From Branchinecta lynchi (lineage: Eukaryota > Arthropoda > Branchiopoda > Anostraca > Branchinectidae): a stretch of DNA of 64,000 bases. The translations under genes and the position numbers were made by a program. Positions within the stretch are counted from its first letter, which is position 1. Each line of letters starts with the position of its first letter. The stretch lies in assembly GCA_023053575.1 (NCBI GenBank), contig JAKZAP010000012.1, positions 11,532,230 to 11,596,229 of the forward strand, read 5' to 3'. Shown piece by piece: positions 9,912 to 21,061 of this stretch. Below the pieces are notes generated by a model. That model saw only the letters and a list, made by a program, of their open reading frames with translations, was not told the DNA's origin and did not search any database.

Positions 9912-10709
9912 CTAAAAAAAGATGACTAACTTTAAACAAAAATCTGAAGCAACCAACAGCATGAACCCAATTTCCATGAATTAATTTAATGCATCTATAA
10001 TTTTTTCTCCGGGGAAATCGTTTTAATCTGGTGTACTTCAGTGTTGTCATTTAAATTTTACCTCTTGCGCGAATTTTTAAGTTTAAGTTACACCAGTACT
10101 TTTCTCAGTATTTTTCCCGTGCGTCATCTTTTCATGAACATGGAACTCCTAGTTCTCAGTTGATCTGTAGGCCGGCTGTAGTAACTAGTAGATCAAGGTT
10201 TGACATTAGACATGTTGAGCCTTTAGGATGGGAAGGTTTATCGCGTGAGTTCAGGTCGTGTAGTGTTTTATTGGATCTGCGTAGCACGTTAAAAGTTCAT
10301 TGTTTGGCTGTATATGAATCTGGTGCGTTATTCTCAGCCGTTTGTTGCTTTTTTGTTTTGGATAGTTAGCAGTGATTTGGGTTGAAATTTTCTTTTTCTG
10401 GGTGTTGTCGTTTTTTTGTTGGGTGACCCATATGGGTATGTCAAGCCCCTTACTATCTTTTTATTTTTATTTCCTTTTGTCGAAGTCTTTTTGTTGCTGA
10501 TGTTCTGTTTTGAGGGTAGTTAGTCCCTTACAGGTTTGCCTCTGGGCATTGAAGATTCTAGTTTTTTTTTTTTAAATCCTTTATTGTAAACACTTTATTC
10601 TCTAAAAAAAAAATGAGTTACTGAATTATGGTTTCTTGTTCCTCAATAGATTTTCCCTTGTTATGAAAAATACAAATTAACAAAATAAGTAACACGAACT
10701 GTAAGCTCA

Positions 10710-12427
10710 TATGGCACTTGCGACTGTATGAAGTAGGTAAGGGCTCTGTCAGATTGATCGGGTCCTTGATGTGCCTGCCAAATTTCGTCTTGAAAAACGC
10801 CATCACTGGAATTCCGGAAGGCCCCGCTCCACCCCCACCCCAACCCCCCCCCGAAGTGTCCCGCACTTTAAGGAGATGGAACTTCATTTGTAAGCGAAAC
10901 CCTTGAGGCAAAAATGATAATGGGCTCATTGGGCTCATGCAATTGTATATTTCGATTAAAAGTATTTTTCTTACTTGGCGGTCAAGATTGGTACACATGA
11001 AATTGTATATTTCGATTAAAAGTATTTTTCTTACTTGGCAGTCAAGATTGGTACTTCAAAGAATAGTCGGATTTGGAAATTGGCGATTTCGAACTCAATC
11101 TTGTCGAATGCCTAATATCCCAGACAAAGTTGCATCGTCTTAGCACATCCTGAAGTACCTTAACCAAGATCACCAAAATTCCGCCTCCCCCCCCCCCCCC
11201 AGACGGCCGGATCAGAAAACTGATTATTTCCAAGTTCGTTTGGTCGGGTCCCTGATATGCCCGGGAAACTCCACTCCACCCCCCAAACGTCCGGATCCAG
11301 TCCAATTGTGTAAACGACTTATCTGGGGCAGAGTTCAAGTTCAAGTTCTGTTTATTTCAAACTAAATTCAACATAAAGAGCCAATTTGGCAGAGAGAAGG
11401 TTCGAGGCCAAATGGCGCTTGGTCTTCCCAGCCAGTTTCACTCCGATCCCTCCACTCTAACCGTTTCTCGAGATTTCCTATCCCCCCCCCCCCTCACAAC
11501 TCCCCATAGATACCGAATCCGGTCCGGACATCAGAGACATGTCCTTTATTCAGTTATCAAGTTTCATTTCAATCCGATCACCCATTCAAAAGTTACACAC
11601 TACTCAAATTTTCCAGATCCCCCAGCCCTCCACTCCCCCCCCCCCCCCCCAGATGGTCGGATCGGGAAACTGAGTTTTTTTCAAGTTCATTTGGTCGGGT
11701 CCCTGATATGCCTCCCAAGTTTCGTCGCGAAAATCCCCAAAACTGACATCACCGGAAATCCGGGAAACTCCCCTCCCCCCCCCCCCCAAGGGTCCGAATT
11801 GTGTAAACTATTTATCTGGGGCAGATACTTGTTCTTCCCAGCAAGTTTCACTCCGATCCCTCCATTCTAACCGTTTCTCGTGATTTTCTGTCCCCCCCCC
11901 CCCCCCGAACTCCCCTATAGCTACCGAATTCGGTCCGGACTTCAAATGGGACATCAGAGACATGTCCTTGATTCAGTTATCAAGTTTCATTTCAATCCGA
12001 TCACCGTTCAAAAGTTACACACTACTCAATTTTCCAGATTCCCCTGCCCTCCACCACCACCACTACCCCCCTAGATGGTTGGATCAAGAAACTAATTTTT
12101 TCCAAGTTAGTTTGGTCGAATCCATGATGTGCCTACCAATTTCATTGTCCTAGCACATCTGGAAGTACCCTAACTCGCAAAAGTTTGACAAAATGCCCTA
12201 CATCTTACAGATTCCCCCGCCCTCTACTCCCCCGCAGATAGTCGGATCGGGAAACTGATTATTTCCAGGTTAGTTTGGTCGGGTCCCCGATGCGCCTGCC
12301 AAGTTTCATCGTCCTAGCAAATCTGGAAGTACCCTAACTAAAAAAATTGTAACAAAAACACCGGACCGACCGATAGACGGAATTGCGGTCGGTATATGGC
12401 ACATGAGCCAGAGGCTGCAAGTGCCAT
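10710..12427 (+). mobile_element. F1 repeat element, both ends present
   Basis: The element opens with CATATGGCACTTG (10709-10721) and closes with TATGGCAC...GCAAGTGCCATA (to 12427). Between them are C-tract sub-repeats of about 140 bp, each containing AAGTTTCATC, then ACCGACCGATAGACGG before the end. It sits in the intron between the L27N and L27C exons. Proline-rich frames here come from the C tracts. Confidence 0.8.
10939..11060. repeat. 61-bp tandem direct duplication
   Basis: Two adjacent copies of a 61-bp unit contain TTGTATATTTCGATTAAAAG and end in TCAAGATTGGTAC. They differ at only a few positions. They lie within the 5' part of the F1 element. Confidence 0.85.
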
Positions 12428-12562
12428 AAAACACAACAGTTTAAGATTTCGACTAACTTGCTAAGACCATCCTCACAACAACTCACCCATCTTTCCTGTT
12501 GAGGTCAATTGGTATAAGATAACTCAAAGACATAAGAAAATTTAAGCTCAACCATAGCCTAC

Positions 12563-12706
12563 CTGTTATTTGTCCATGGACATTCAGTAGCGCTTGCAAT
12601 TCGTCCGATGACAGAACATTTGTTAAGAATGCCAATTCTTCTTTTGAAGCCTGTAATCGATTCTGAACACTGGCTTTTTCAATATTGCACAACAATGATT
12701 TGATAT
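12563..12706 (-). CDS. MPP5: L27N-domain exon of PALS1/MPP5-like MAGUK
   Basis: The exon spans 144 nt from a TACTATTTTAG acceptor to an ACAG|GTAGGC donor on the minus strand, phase 1 in and phase 1 out. It encodes DIKSLLCNIEKASVQN, SKEELAFLTNVLSS and DELQALLNVHGQIT, the three-helix pattern of an L27 domain ending in H-x2-IT. The pattern of hydrophobic residues fits the first L27 domain of PALS1. It joins in phase to the 46-nt first coding exon at 16342-16387 and to the L27C exon at 9742-9911. Identification as L27 is fairly firm; PALS1 rather than another MPP is inferred. Confidence 0.65.
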
Positions 12707-13231
12707 CTAAAATAGTAGAATATACAATAGCTAACAACAAGGCTAGCTCTGGGTACAATCAGTCTAACCCAACCTACAATAACAGTAAGTAGCTGTACTA
12801 TAAATTAACAAGAAGTTTTATGTAGGCTACAAAAGAGAAAATGATGAAATTCTATTCTGCTCAGCTTTTTCCAATTTAACGAACTTCTGCACCTCTTCTA
12901 CTTCACAGAGTCTGATTGAGTCACAAGCCCATATTCATATAAGCGCTTGAATCACCAACAGCACGTCAAAGTCTTTTCTGTTACTGTGGAAGATAGTAGA
13001 ATGCAGAAAAAAAAACAATTTCGAGATATCAGTACCATGCTTTAACATTTATAGAATGAGCACAACCATAGATAGATTGATAGATAGATGTGTGTGTTTC
13101 CACATATGACGTGGCAACTAGCAAGTAGCCTAGCCTACTGTTTGCTTGTACTTCCTCTGCAAGGAAAAGGCAGACTCTAACCAACAGTATACTCTACATT
13201 TCATGGAATCTCAGATGACAATTAGGAGCAG
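12707..13231. other. Intron sequence, nothing recognised
   Basis: This is AT-rich intron of the MAGUK gene. Only a short imperfect GATAGATAGA run near 13073-13090 stands out. Confidence 0.5.
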
Positions 13232-13497
13232 GCGCGTCACGACTGGGGGGGGGGGGGAGTCGGCGCGAAGCCGCGCGATTTTTCAGTTGATTTTTTTTCA
13301 TGAAAACAGTCGGTTTATCTGAAGATTGGTCGATTTTTCGTCAAAATCGTCGTTTTTTCTGAAAATCAGTCAATTTGTTTCAAAAATATCATTTTTGTTG
13401 TTGAAAACAGTCGTTTTTTCTGCAGAAAAAGTCGGTACCAGCCGGTCGGTAAATGCCTCGTCCCCCCCCCCCCCAAACATTTTGGCTAGTAACGCCT
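13232..13497. mobile_element. MITE family M11, copy 1 (AAAACAGTCG units)
   Basis: The ends are partly inverted (AGGCGCGTCACGACT at left; AGTAACGCCTC at right). Each end has a G or C tract, and the interior iterates a 20-25-bp TTTTTTCTGAAAACAGTCG-like word. Relatives are at 15333-15560 and 31500-31825. Confidence 0.7.
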
Positions 13498-14066
13498 CTG
13501 ATTAGGAGTAAGCAGATGCATTAGCAGGTGTCTTTTTTTAAGATGTATCAAAATCCAAGCAACTTTACCCTAATAGGTCTAGGCCTATGTCTGAGGCCAA
13601 GAAAATATTACAATTCCAATTTTACCAGCTTTTCAACTAGTTGATAAATACTCTTAACCACAATAACTGTGAGCGAAACCAGAATAACCAAAAGAGAAAA
13701 GTACTCATCCAGCAGGATTTTGACCTACAACATTTAATTTACAACAGTGATGCATTAACTAACCGAGCACCAATTGGCGGCTATGAAGATAACTTGTAAA
13801 CCACTACAATGGTCAGATACTAGGGATCAGGTAGAGGCTTTCAGTGATCATGCTAGAAGCAAATGTATCTTAACACATAAGCTAAGACTTAAAGAAACAT
13901 TTCTCAAGCAGGATGACTGATACTTTAACCTGCCTCATGTTTTTCTACACGGCAACTGCATGGGCTTGCAAAGTTGTGTAAAGCCCAGTGGTTGCATGGG
14001 CCTGCTCTTACTATCAGCCAGTACTGATGACAATTCACCCTTTTCCAATTCAGTGCTCCGAACAGA

Positions 14067-14514
14067 TTAAAGGACACCTGAACAATGAAACCATACTTGA
14101 ACACACCACGGAGAATGCATTTACAGACATGGCCGCGGAGATCATTCTTCTCCTGAGTGTGACGTTTTCAAAATAGGGATGGTCGTTTCTGGAGGTTTGC
14201 ACATGCAGACTCCAAGACAAAAAGCACAATTCATTCAAATCTTGTACAGCGCTGACCGGATCGTATTGGAATTTTTTCTAGACAAACGTCTGGGCTTAAC
14301 TGGCTAAAAAATATTCCAGAAGAAGGGTTGATTGGAGACATTTGTTAATTTTTAAAATTGTTCGGTACTGAAATAAGGACAGATGCAAAATGTAGCAAAA
14401 ATCATAGATTGGAAACACTATTTCGTATTTGGATTAGGTTTTCTGCAGGCAATGTTAACGGAAGTAATACAGATAGGAATAATACTTGGTACTCTCCATT
14501 CAGGTGTCCTTTAA
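14067..14514. mobile_element. TTAA-flanked MITE with AGGACACCTGAA ends
   Basis: TTAA at 14067-14070 and 14511-14514 flanks a perfect 12-bp inverted repeat, AGGACACCTGAA / TTCAGGTGTCCT. Interior length is about 440 bp with no transposase. It is piggyBac-like by target site. The AGGAC start resembles the F3 ends, but the interior differs. Confidence 0.85.
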
Positions 14515-15067
14515 ACTACAACTAGAAATGCTACTCTGCCCTGACATGTTAAACCAGTCACAAAACCAAGGCTGAGATGAGAGCTTAAGGATTGGTAGTT
14601 AGGGATTGGTAAGTGCACAACTGACAGAAAAAGTTCAAACAATAACACTATAGACAGCTAATAATGATAATCATAGCAAATTAAAATGGGTATACAGGAG
14701 GGGTCACTGACCTCAAATTATGCAACCTTGAAATTTGCTGCAAAATGTCAAATGAGATTTAACTGCAGTTCTGATAGTGAGGAACCAAATTCTAACTATT
14801 TTTAACAGTTATGAGACCCAATCTATGAGAATTGTTTGCCTTTTCTTTATTTTGAACCTACTAAAAAAATAAATTTTCTAGTTAAGGACTTTGGTAGCTC
14901 AATCTTTTTCTTCACTTTATAAATCACGGCACAGAATTCGAGCTAAAATGAGAATGACGTGATTCTATACAAAAATGATAATATGTTTAGTTAGAAAAAC
15001 TGAGGAAGAATTTATCCTTCCACCATGTAAATCAGTCAAAGTCGGTGTCTAAGCTTTAATCTAGTAT

Positions 15068-15155
15068 TTTTGCTAAGTTGTTTAGCCCCTTCTTAAGCCA
15101 GATAGATTTCTGTAAATCTATCTGGCTTAAGAAGGGGCTAAACAACTTAGCAAAA
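15068..15155. repeat. Perfect 42-bp inverted repeat with 4-nt loop
   Basis: Arms 15068-15109 and 15114-15155 are perfectly complementary around the loop CTGT. The arm contains TAGCCCCTTCTTAAGCCAG. Perfect pairing argues for a recent foldback or MITE core, not an old microRNA hairpin. It lies in the first intron of the MAGUK gene. Confidence 0.9.
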
Positions 15156-15332
15156 GTGGAATAACTTTTTTGAATTTGAAATCATTCAAAATCACAATCA
15201 TTTCACTTACCTACAGGTGAGTGGTTAGGTTAGGTGAGTAGTTTCAGGCATCAATTTGTTCTTTTTTGCAGGGTGTCTCCACAAAGGCATTTTCTTGGAA
15301 TACTCCACCACAAAATTGCAACTTGTGGAGGC

Positions 15333-15560
15333 CTGGCAGAGGAGTTACTAGCCATAATGTTTGGGGGGCAAGGTATTTACCAATTAGCTGATTGTTTTAC
15401 CAACTGTCATTGCAGAGAACCTACTGATATTTAAGGGAAAACTACCATTTTGATGAAAAATTGACTTGATTTTTAGTAAAAACTGTGGTTTAAAAAAAAA
15501 TCTACTATTTTTCGACTGTTAAACAAAAAATCAACTGTCTCCACCTCTCCACCCATATGT
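15333..15560. mobile_element. MITE family M11, copy 2 (degraded)
   Basis: The copy begins with GGAGTTACTAGCCATAATG and a G tract, the inverted equivalent of the right end of copy 1. Decayed AAAACTG/TTTTTCGACTG words follow up to about 15550. Confidence 0.5.
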
Positions 15561-16341
15561 GATGTCTCTGACCACTTGGTCTTGGTGAGAGCCTGGTAAC
15601 ACTGGGTTCAAATCAGCACCGATTTGACAATCTGAAAATCAGTCTACAAATCTGCGAAGATTGGGTCGATACCCAGTTAGGTTCTGAAAATCCTCAGGAG
15701 ATGTGATGGTTGATGGCTTTGGATTGGGGATAATGAGCAGACTACCATTAGGGGTGTAAAGTTGAAACTTGATCAGTTTTGCAATAATTCAAGTTTAATT
15801 ATATCAGGCTAGTCTGAACTACGAGTTTGTTTTCAACATATCTGGATAAACCTTAGCAATTTGGAAAGAAAGGGAAAGAGTTTCTAGATGTCAAGATGCC
15901 ATCAGTCACATGTAATTTTTGTTTTCTGCCAAAAAATAACAAAGAAGTATTTGTTTGATGTCTTTTCCCTTTATTTTCAAGTCGAAAAAATGCGTATTTA
16001 GGCTACATTTTTTTTTTACAGTCAACAGCACTAAAAAAATACCAGTATATTTCCTGAAACATAATCAGAAATGTTGTATTGTTCTAAATGATGTCCTGAA
16101 TTTAAAACAGCAACATTCAGAATTAGGTGGACCTCGTACTTTAATTTTTTTTTTAATCTGGCAGCTGAAAACGCTGCCTTTCCTTGGATCTAGTGTGGTC
16201 AGTTGGTTGCCTAATTCTATGCAGAATTGCGCCAGGTGTGACCAAGCTCTGAGTCTAACCAGTTCTCTGGAGTAGACCTTTAAATTCTTCTCAAAACCCT
16301 TAAAGACTGTAAATGTTACAAGTTCCAGATGCCTAGCCTAC

Positions 16342-16387
16342 CTTGTTCACTGCTGCACGATCCATTCTCACTGGACGCAGCGGTCAT
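16342..16387 (-). CDS. MPP5: First coding exon of PALS1/MPP5-like MAGUK
   Basis: On the minus strand an ATG at 16387 in a good context (AAACATGA) opens 15 codons, MTAASSENGSCSSEQ, then G|GTAGGC, a consensus donor, in phase 1. The trailing G completes Asp with the AT that starts the L27N exon, so the splice is in frame. An upstream ATG near 16417 is followed at once by TAA. The short N-terminus differs from the long one of vertebrate PALS1, so an alternative promoter or a missing upstream exon is possible. Intron 1 is about 3.6 kb and holds four MITE-like insertions. Confidence 0.55.
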
Positions 16388-16559
16388 GTTTAAAAGTAAA
16401 GCTTGTTTATTTACATGAGACCACGTCTAAATAAACTTTTGAATTCTCTGCGCTTGTCTGTTCGATAATTTATCTTTTCTTCTCGAAGTCGTGTCTACAG
16501 TAGAGTAGTCCCCGAAGCCGCGCCGAATGGAACATGCAAACAATTTGTGAACGTTCGTT

Positions 16560-17500
16560 GCAAGGGAATACAGGAATATAGCAATTGGGATGAAACTAGA
16601 ACGGGACCAAGATGGGTGTCAGATGTATGGTTTTGAAGTTTGGCCCGAATACGATATTTGTGCGGGGAGCTGGAAGGGGCGTAATTCGATTCGGAATAAA
16701 CTTGGTTGCGACGTACATTTTTCGAATCACATCCAACTTCAGGGGAGGGGGGAGGTCTAAAAATCGTTTAAAATACATAGCGCCCAAAGGTCAAGGAATC
16801 TAGATATGTTATTTCGAGGTTGGGACCGGATCCGGTCTCGTCGGGGGGATTTGGTTGTCACCGAAAATGTTCTTGATCCGGAAGACGGGGAAGATCACAT
16901 CCGCTAGGAAGCAGAGCCATTGCTACGGTCTTTTTAACATTGAAAATGACATCAAAACTAGTTGCATAATGATCACAAACAGCAAGAAGACGGTTCAGTC
17001 CATGTACCGAAGGCGAGAGAATTACCAGGTCGTCAGCAAAGAAAATATGGTTAAAGCACTTGCCACCGATGAAACACCCAATATCAGCATTTTTCAGCTG
17101 TATGTTCTCCGATTCAAGGGCGAATTGTTCGGTAGGAAATGCCGTATATGCAACATTAGCGTGTCTGAACCGCATCCGACTACGGTGGTGGGATGGACGG
17201 AGAGGCTCGGTAACATGCGTAGGAGCCAGATGGATGGCGGGATGGGGATGAAGCTTCGATTATGCAAAGGTAACGGGTTCAAGATCAGCAAGGGCTTCCA
17301 TTCAAAGTGACCCGGTGGGTGATAGGAGCAAATTCCCTAGATATGATATTTATGTGTCCGAATCGCGTGTGGACACGGAGGCGGTTGAGGGAGGTTTCGG
17401 AAATTTTCTGACGCACATACGGACCAAGAGAAGAGAATGAGAAACTTGGAAGGCACACATTCCCTGAACCCGGGTGTGCCATTTGAGGTCTGGAGTTTGG
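16560..17500 (-). mobile_element. F1 repeat fragment, G-rich orientation
   Basis: Degenerate F1-type sub-repeats with CGGATCCGGTC, G tracts and the complement of AAGTTTCATC. A LINE RT fragment interrupts them at about 16862-17130. Confidence 0.55.
16862..17130 (-). pseudogene. LINE reverse-transcriptase fragment (FADD box)
   Basis: The minus frame reads CFIGGKCFNHIFFADD followed by LVILSPSVHGLNRLL, the RT catalytic box, and then FNVKKTVAMALLPSG. Only RT motif 5 and its flanks remain. The style matches LINEs in which FADD is followed by LSPS, a group different from the element at 406-5462. It is a dead fragment inside F1-like sequence. Confidence 0.8.
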
Positions 17501-17689
17501 ACCGGATGCGACCCGATACTAAGCTGGTTTATTTGTAACAGGACAAGTCCCTCGTGTAAAATTCCTTTTACTATCTAATCCCGTGACATGGGGATCTGAA
17601 GTGCTTAGATAGATCTGTCTTCGGCGGGATGACTGTTTCTCTGGTCTGCTTCTTCGTGACCCTTACAGTGGCTTGCGAACTAAGTTCAA

Positions 17690-17768
17690 ACGCCCCTCTG
17701 TACTTCAGTGGTAGAGCAGTGGCCTTGGAAGCCGAAGGTCCTAGGTTCAAATCTCGGACGTCTAGGAC
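17690..17768 (+). repeat. tRNA-like sequence (SINE head or tRNA pseudogene)
   Basis: The stretch has a D-arm-like TCAGTGGTAGAGCAG, an anticodon-loop-like CTTGGAA between GGC and GCC, and a B-box-like GGTTCAAATCTC. The acceptor stem does not pair well and the T-stem has mismatches. A tRNA-derived SINE head or pseudogene fits better than a working tRNA gene. Confidence 0.45.
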
Positions 17769-17809
17769 CCGTGACCGTTTTCGTGATGCACGCAGGTCAC
17801 ACGGTCCCG

Positions 17810-18018
17810 GATTCCCCCTCCCTCCACCCACACACGGATGGTCGGATACGGATAAGAAAATTTCGTTGAGTATCAGTCAGGTCCTTTATAGCTGTTCATA
17901 GTCCTAGCTTTTATGAAAATGACAGAACTAGCAGAGCTAGACATAGGGATAGACGAACCGACGGAGAGACATCATGGTCGCTACTTGGCGCTTGAGTCGA
18001 AGGCTGCAAGTGTCATAC
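17810..18018 (+). mobile_element. F1 3' end fragment
   Basis: C-rich sub-repeat sequence followed by GACGAACCGACGGAGAGAC and a degenerate terminal hairpin (CTACTTGGCGCTTG...CAAGTGTCATA). Confidence 0.6.
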
Positions 18019-18926
18019 AATCCTTGAATATTTAAGCTATACCTGCTGTGGCACTAATGGAATTTGTTCAACGAAGGAATCTCCAGTAATTGAGAGCATT
18101 TCCGACAAGCTTCAGGCATCGAAGCCCAATTTTCAAAGAGGTGGCGCTTCCTTCCAGCAGATCGTATAGTGTAATGTGTTCTTTTACCCTAGCTCTCCCT
18201 TTGTGTAAGCTCAGTTCAGGTGTCGACTAAACTTCGTCAGAATATCTCAGTGCGTCCCACTGTTGCTAAACGTTACTGAGACATGGAGGAAGGGACTCGC
18301 TACGCTTGTCTGGTATTTTGAATCGTAAATACAATATATTAAAATAAACATCAGCGCCTTTTTATAGAGTTCTTTGAAGTTTAGTCATAAAGTTTAATGT
18401 CCAACCTAATATATTCCAACGAAGTTTAGTACGAAACCTCAGCTCAGAACAAAGTGAGAATGACATAAAATGAGTTTTAGTGGCGACTGAGCCATTTCAC
18501 GAACTGGTCACCCGGTTATTTGCCGAGAAGCCCATATTTTATCCAGATTCGTGTTTCCACCGTGCAGTATATGTATTCTATTATATCTATGAGCACCCGA
18601 CAAACGGCCGTTGGGTAAACTAATCTTTTGAAAAAGCTCGTTATATTCGTACAAAATGGAATTCTTGCTGTGACTAGACGTATGAGAAACAATAGCCATT
18701 AAAGCCGACAAGGTACCTTAAGTACCTTAATATCCACACTGCTCCAAACCTTAATATTCACACTGTTCCAAGTAGTCTCTTAGACGATGGGGTAACGGCA
18801 ACAAAGCGATGTGGTCCTTCCGAACATGCTTGAGTACCTCATATCTGAAAATCAGGGAGTAACATAACTAACACTGGATTATAGGAGGACTGGGTCCAGG
18901 CGTTGGTATTCCAATTGCCCTGATCC
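18019..18926. other. Unique-looking intergenic sequence
   Basis: I see no repeat family, exon or RNA gene that I can support. A short GGTACCTTAAGTACC palindrome is at about 18711-18726. Minus-strand frames near 18040-18200 are open for only a few dozen codons and have no family match. Confidence 0.4.
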
Positions 18927-19296
18927 TTAAAGGACCCCTCGCACTCTTTACTCTTCAACTTACAGTATTTTAATATATATGAATACTTTAAAACTAGGCT
19001 GCGCTTTCAACAAATAACCTACGGTTTTGGCTGTTTAATCCGTTTCCGAGACCGAGAGCGAAAACAGGGAAACAATTTCCATAATTGTTTTTCTGATGGA
19101 AAAACTTCTTGCAGACAACCGCCGATGGCATGGTACACATCGAGTGTAGCAAAACACGGCAAGTGAGAAAATCAGCGTGGTTTTGTTAGAGGGGTTAGAA
19201 TGTACCGTATGAAATTGGGGTCTCAGGGTTTAGAAATATACGGAGCGGTTATGGAAGTAGGTTGCGTTAGTATTATAGATAAGACAAGTCCTTTAA
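18927..19296 (+). mobile_element. F3 TTAA-flanked element, complete copy
   Basis: TTAA (18927-18930) plus AGGACCCCTCGCAC opens the copy, and GACAAGTCC plus TTAA (19293-19296) closes it. At 370 bp this is the reference full-length copy here. It contains CGGCAAGTGAGAAAATCAGC and GGAAGTAGGTTGCGTTAG, found in every F3 copy. Confidence 0.85.
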
Positions 19297-19747
19297 AGTT
19301 TAACAGAATGGGGCTGATATATGACGTTACCCATCACATATTCACTTGAGCACCCGTCAAAAATCGTTACTTCGTTGCTCCCCGCTATTCATACAAGCAA
19401 TACTCTTGATGACTAACTCTCCTTGCTGATGCAAAATCGTGGGTACTTAGCAGCAGAGCCAGAAGCGGTGTCCCCTCGGGTATCACAGCTGCTCCCGAAG
19501 ATCGCCGTGAATGTTTTATACAGGATTTGAGTTGTTGAGTTTGAGTCGTTAGTGGCACGTTTTCTCGTTCTTCCCGAGGATCACTGGCGTGTTTTGAAGT
19601 TAGTCATATAGAGTATTTTCATCGACTAACTTTTCCTTTCGGATGTTTGAAATGATATGTGTGCCTACCAGCTTGAACTACTTAGCCACTACAAGGTAAA
19701 CGATTATCGAAAAAGAAATATTTTTGGGAACAAGAGCTACGAGCTCA
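19297..19747. other. Intergenic sequence, nothing recognised
   Basis: No repeat family or coding exon is supported between the F3 copy and the F1 start. Confidence 0.4.
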
Positions 19748-20945
19748 TATGGCACGTGTTACGAGCAGATGGTGTGAGAAGCGAGAAAGTGAATCTGAGC
19801 ATTTTTCCAGGAATTCCAATACCCCTCCCCACCGTGCTCGGATCCGGTCCAGACCCTAAAATATGTCATCTAAGGCAGACAATCTCTCTACTTTCCAAGT
19901 TTCATTCAAATCACTTCAACCCCTATGCGAGCCACAACATTTCCGGGACTCCCCCCTACTGTGGCCGAATACGACTTGGACACATACTAACATCTCTTCT
20001 CCCCGTCCATCAAGTTTAACTCGAATCGGAGCATATCTGCAAATTTCTGGTTCCTACTTCATCCTCCTCCTAACTTGGTCGGATCCGGTTCGGACGCCAA
20101 ATGACAAATCTAGGCAGCATAAACTGTCCAAGTTGCATTCCATCCGTTTGGTTTTGGTGAATGTCATAAAGTTTCCGGACCCTCCCCCCCCCCCCCACTC
20201 CCCCAACCATGGCCGCATGGGTTCGTACACATGCTTTGCATATCTAGGTCATCAGTTTTTATCACTAATAACGTTACACTTGAATCGGACCATTTTTTTG
20301 CAACCTATGGAAGTCAGTAATTTCCGGATTCCCCCTCCCTCTACTCCCCGAAAAATGGTTGAATACAGGAACGGAAGTCTTCCTAGGGCATTGTGTCGGG
20401 TCCTTATCTCTATTTGGTCGGGCAACTAAAATGCCTGCCTAGTTTTATCGTCCTTAGCATATCTGCAGATATCCTATCTCGCGATCATCGGAATTCCGGG
20501 AAATCCACTCCACTCCCCCCAAAGAGCCCCGACATGATCTGGTTCCGGCAAGAACGTATCTAATGCTTATGTTTGGTCTTCCCACCAAATTCCATCCCGA
20601 TCTCTCGACATTACGCGTCTCACAAAAATTCGCAAATTTGACGTGGGTCGTCTGAGACACGAGATCTTTCCAAATACCAAGTTTCATTAGGATCCGATCA
20701 CCCGTTCAAAAGTTATAAATACCTCAAGATTCCGGATTCCACCTCCCTCCACTCCCCCACGATGCTCGGACCGGGGAAGTGACTAGTTCTTACTTAAATC
20801 TTTTGGGGCCCCTGACACGCCTGCCAAGTTTCATTGTCTTAGCTTATGTGGAAGTGCCCAAACTAGCAAAAACCCGGACCGACCGACGGACGGACAGAAA
20901 TTGCGATCGCTATATGGCACTTGGCCGAAGGGCTCGAGACAGTAA
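19748..20945 (+). mobile_element. F1 repeat element, 3' terminus decayed
   Basis: The element opens with GAGCTCATATGGCACGTG and contains C-tract sub-repeats. It then has GACCGACGGACGGACAG and TATATGGCACTTGGCCGAAG. The closing CAAGTGCCATA is missing or mutated. Confidence 0.75.
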
Positions 20946-21061
20946 ACCTACAACTCTTCGCGAAAGTTAAGAAGTGTAAAGTGTAACGCTGCGAACAGGC
21001 GAGCATGGTACAGATCCGCGAATTACGCGATCAGGTTTTCTGGACTTTCATCACGATGTAA

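Noticed and set aside
11412..12074. Proline-rich open frames of 60-150 codons
   Set aside because: They come from poly-C tracts in F1 sub-repeats and have no domain or splice support.
17690..17768. Functional tRNA gene
   Set aside because: The acceptor stem does not close and the T-stem has mismatches; a SINE head or pseudogene is likelier.
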